Shown: positions 35,274 to 35,320 of the stretch, in pieces | Layout of the letters: every line of letters starts with the position of its first letter | Position numbering within the stretch: the stretch's first letter is position 1 | Source: Candidatus Heimdallarchaeota archaeon B3_Heim | Lineage (GTDB): Archaea > Asgardarchaeota > Heimdallarchaeia > Hodarchaeales > Hodarchaeaceae | NCBI GenBank assembly: GCA_003144275.1 | Contig: NJBF01000039.1 | Coordinates: 1 to 35,320, forward strand | Direction: 5' to 3' | Length of the DNA stretch: 35,320 bases | Notes under the pieces: generated by a model | What the model saw: only the letters and a program-made list of their open reading frames with translations | Databases searched by the model: none | Told to the model about the DNA's origin: nothing | Program-made: the position numbers and the translations under genes

Positions 35274-35320
35274 ATGGCCATAGCTGAAATAACAAACGAT
35301 AAGGAATATGCCATGATTGA
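35274..35320 (+). CDS. Possible start of a gene cut by the right edge
   Basis: An ATG opens a frame that stays open to the window end (15 codons, starting MAIAEITND). A TATA-like CTTTAAAAAG lies 33 to 43 bp upstream. It is on the same strand as MTase C and 65 bp after its stop, so it could be another member of that locus. Too little is visible to say more. Confidence 0.3.
   Translation, partial: MAIAEITNDKEYAMI

Noticed and set aside
1..35320. CRISPR arrays, tRNA or rRNA genes, insertion sequences and integrases
   Set aside because: I saw no spaced repeat array, no cloverleaf-like sequence, no transposase or integrase motif and no obvious terminal inverted repeats.

Overview
The window is an AT-rich chromosomal segment that most likely comes from an Asgard archaeon. 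Three lines of evidence support this. First, a 127-residue protein at 24637-25020 reads as a profilin, a eukaryotic-type actin regulator found in Asgard archaea. A second protein (17553-18593) looks like a tandem longin/roadblock-type module, another Asgard-rich fold. Second, there is an F420-dependent NADP reductase gene, and at least one gene appears to have a TATA box about 26 nt from its start codon, as expected for leaderless archaeal transcription. Third, TTG and GTG starts are frequent and Shine-Dalgarno sites appear mainly inside operons. The assignment to Asgard is inference from these genes; no rRNA gene is present.

Layout. 1-3781 (+): end of an unknown gene, a DUF58 protein and two multi-pass membrane proteins. 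3822-5770 (-): a SAM-dependent methyltransferase and an MtaD-type adenosine-derivative deaminase. 5875-9567 (+): a membrane-anchored protein, an eight-repeat FG-GAP/VCBS propeller protein and a pair of coiled-coil proteins. 9581-11070 (-): a PadR repressor and its HAAS-domain membrane partner. 11071-11501: non-coding, with a strong palindrome. 11502-15181 (+): a four-gene ABC-2 transporter operon. 15178-17335 (-): a secreted/anchored protein and a class I/II aminotransferase. 17553-21546 (+): the longin-like protein, a free-standing EF-Tu domain II-like mini-protein and a receiver plus multi-PAS protein. 21543-24509 (-): a Gfo/Idh/MocA oxidoreductase, a four-zinc-ribbon membrane protein and a DUF457-like membrane hydrolase. 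24637-27164 (+): profilin, phosphohexomutase and NpdG. 27169-35208: a compact cluster of nucleic-acid-modifying enzymes.

The last cluster is the most likely undescribed system. A minus-strand operon encodes a bacterial-type (class II) CCA-adding enzyme fused to a P-loop kinase, followed by two gamma-class N6-adenine methyltransferases with TaqI-like target domains. A third, larger methyltransferase is transcribed divergently from 94 bp away. No restriction nuclease, helicase or integrase is visible. In the fused enzyme the kinase core lacks a Walker A at its expected N-terminal side, but a Walker A sits at the extreme C-terminus. This suggests a circularly permuted polynucleotide- or PSTK-like kinase. 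RNA end-healing (nucleotidyl transfer plus phosphorylation) combined with triple adenine methylation would fit a host-defence or RNA-repair locus, but that role is inference.
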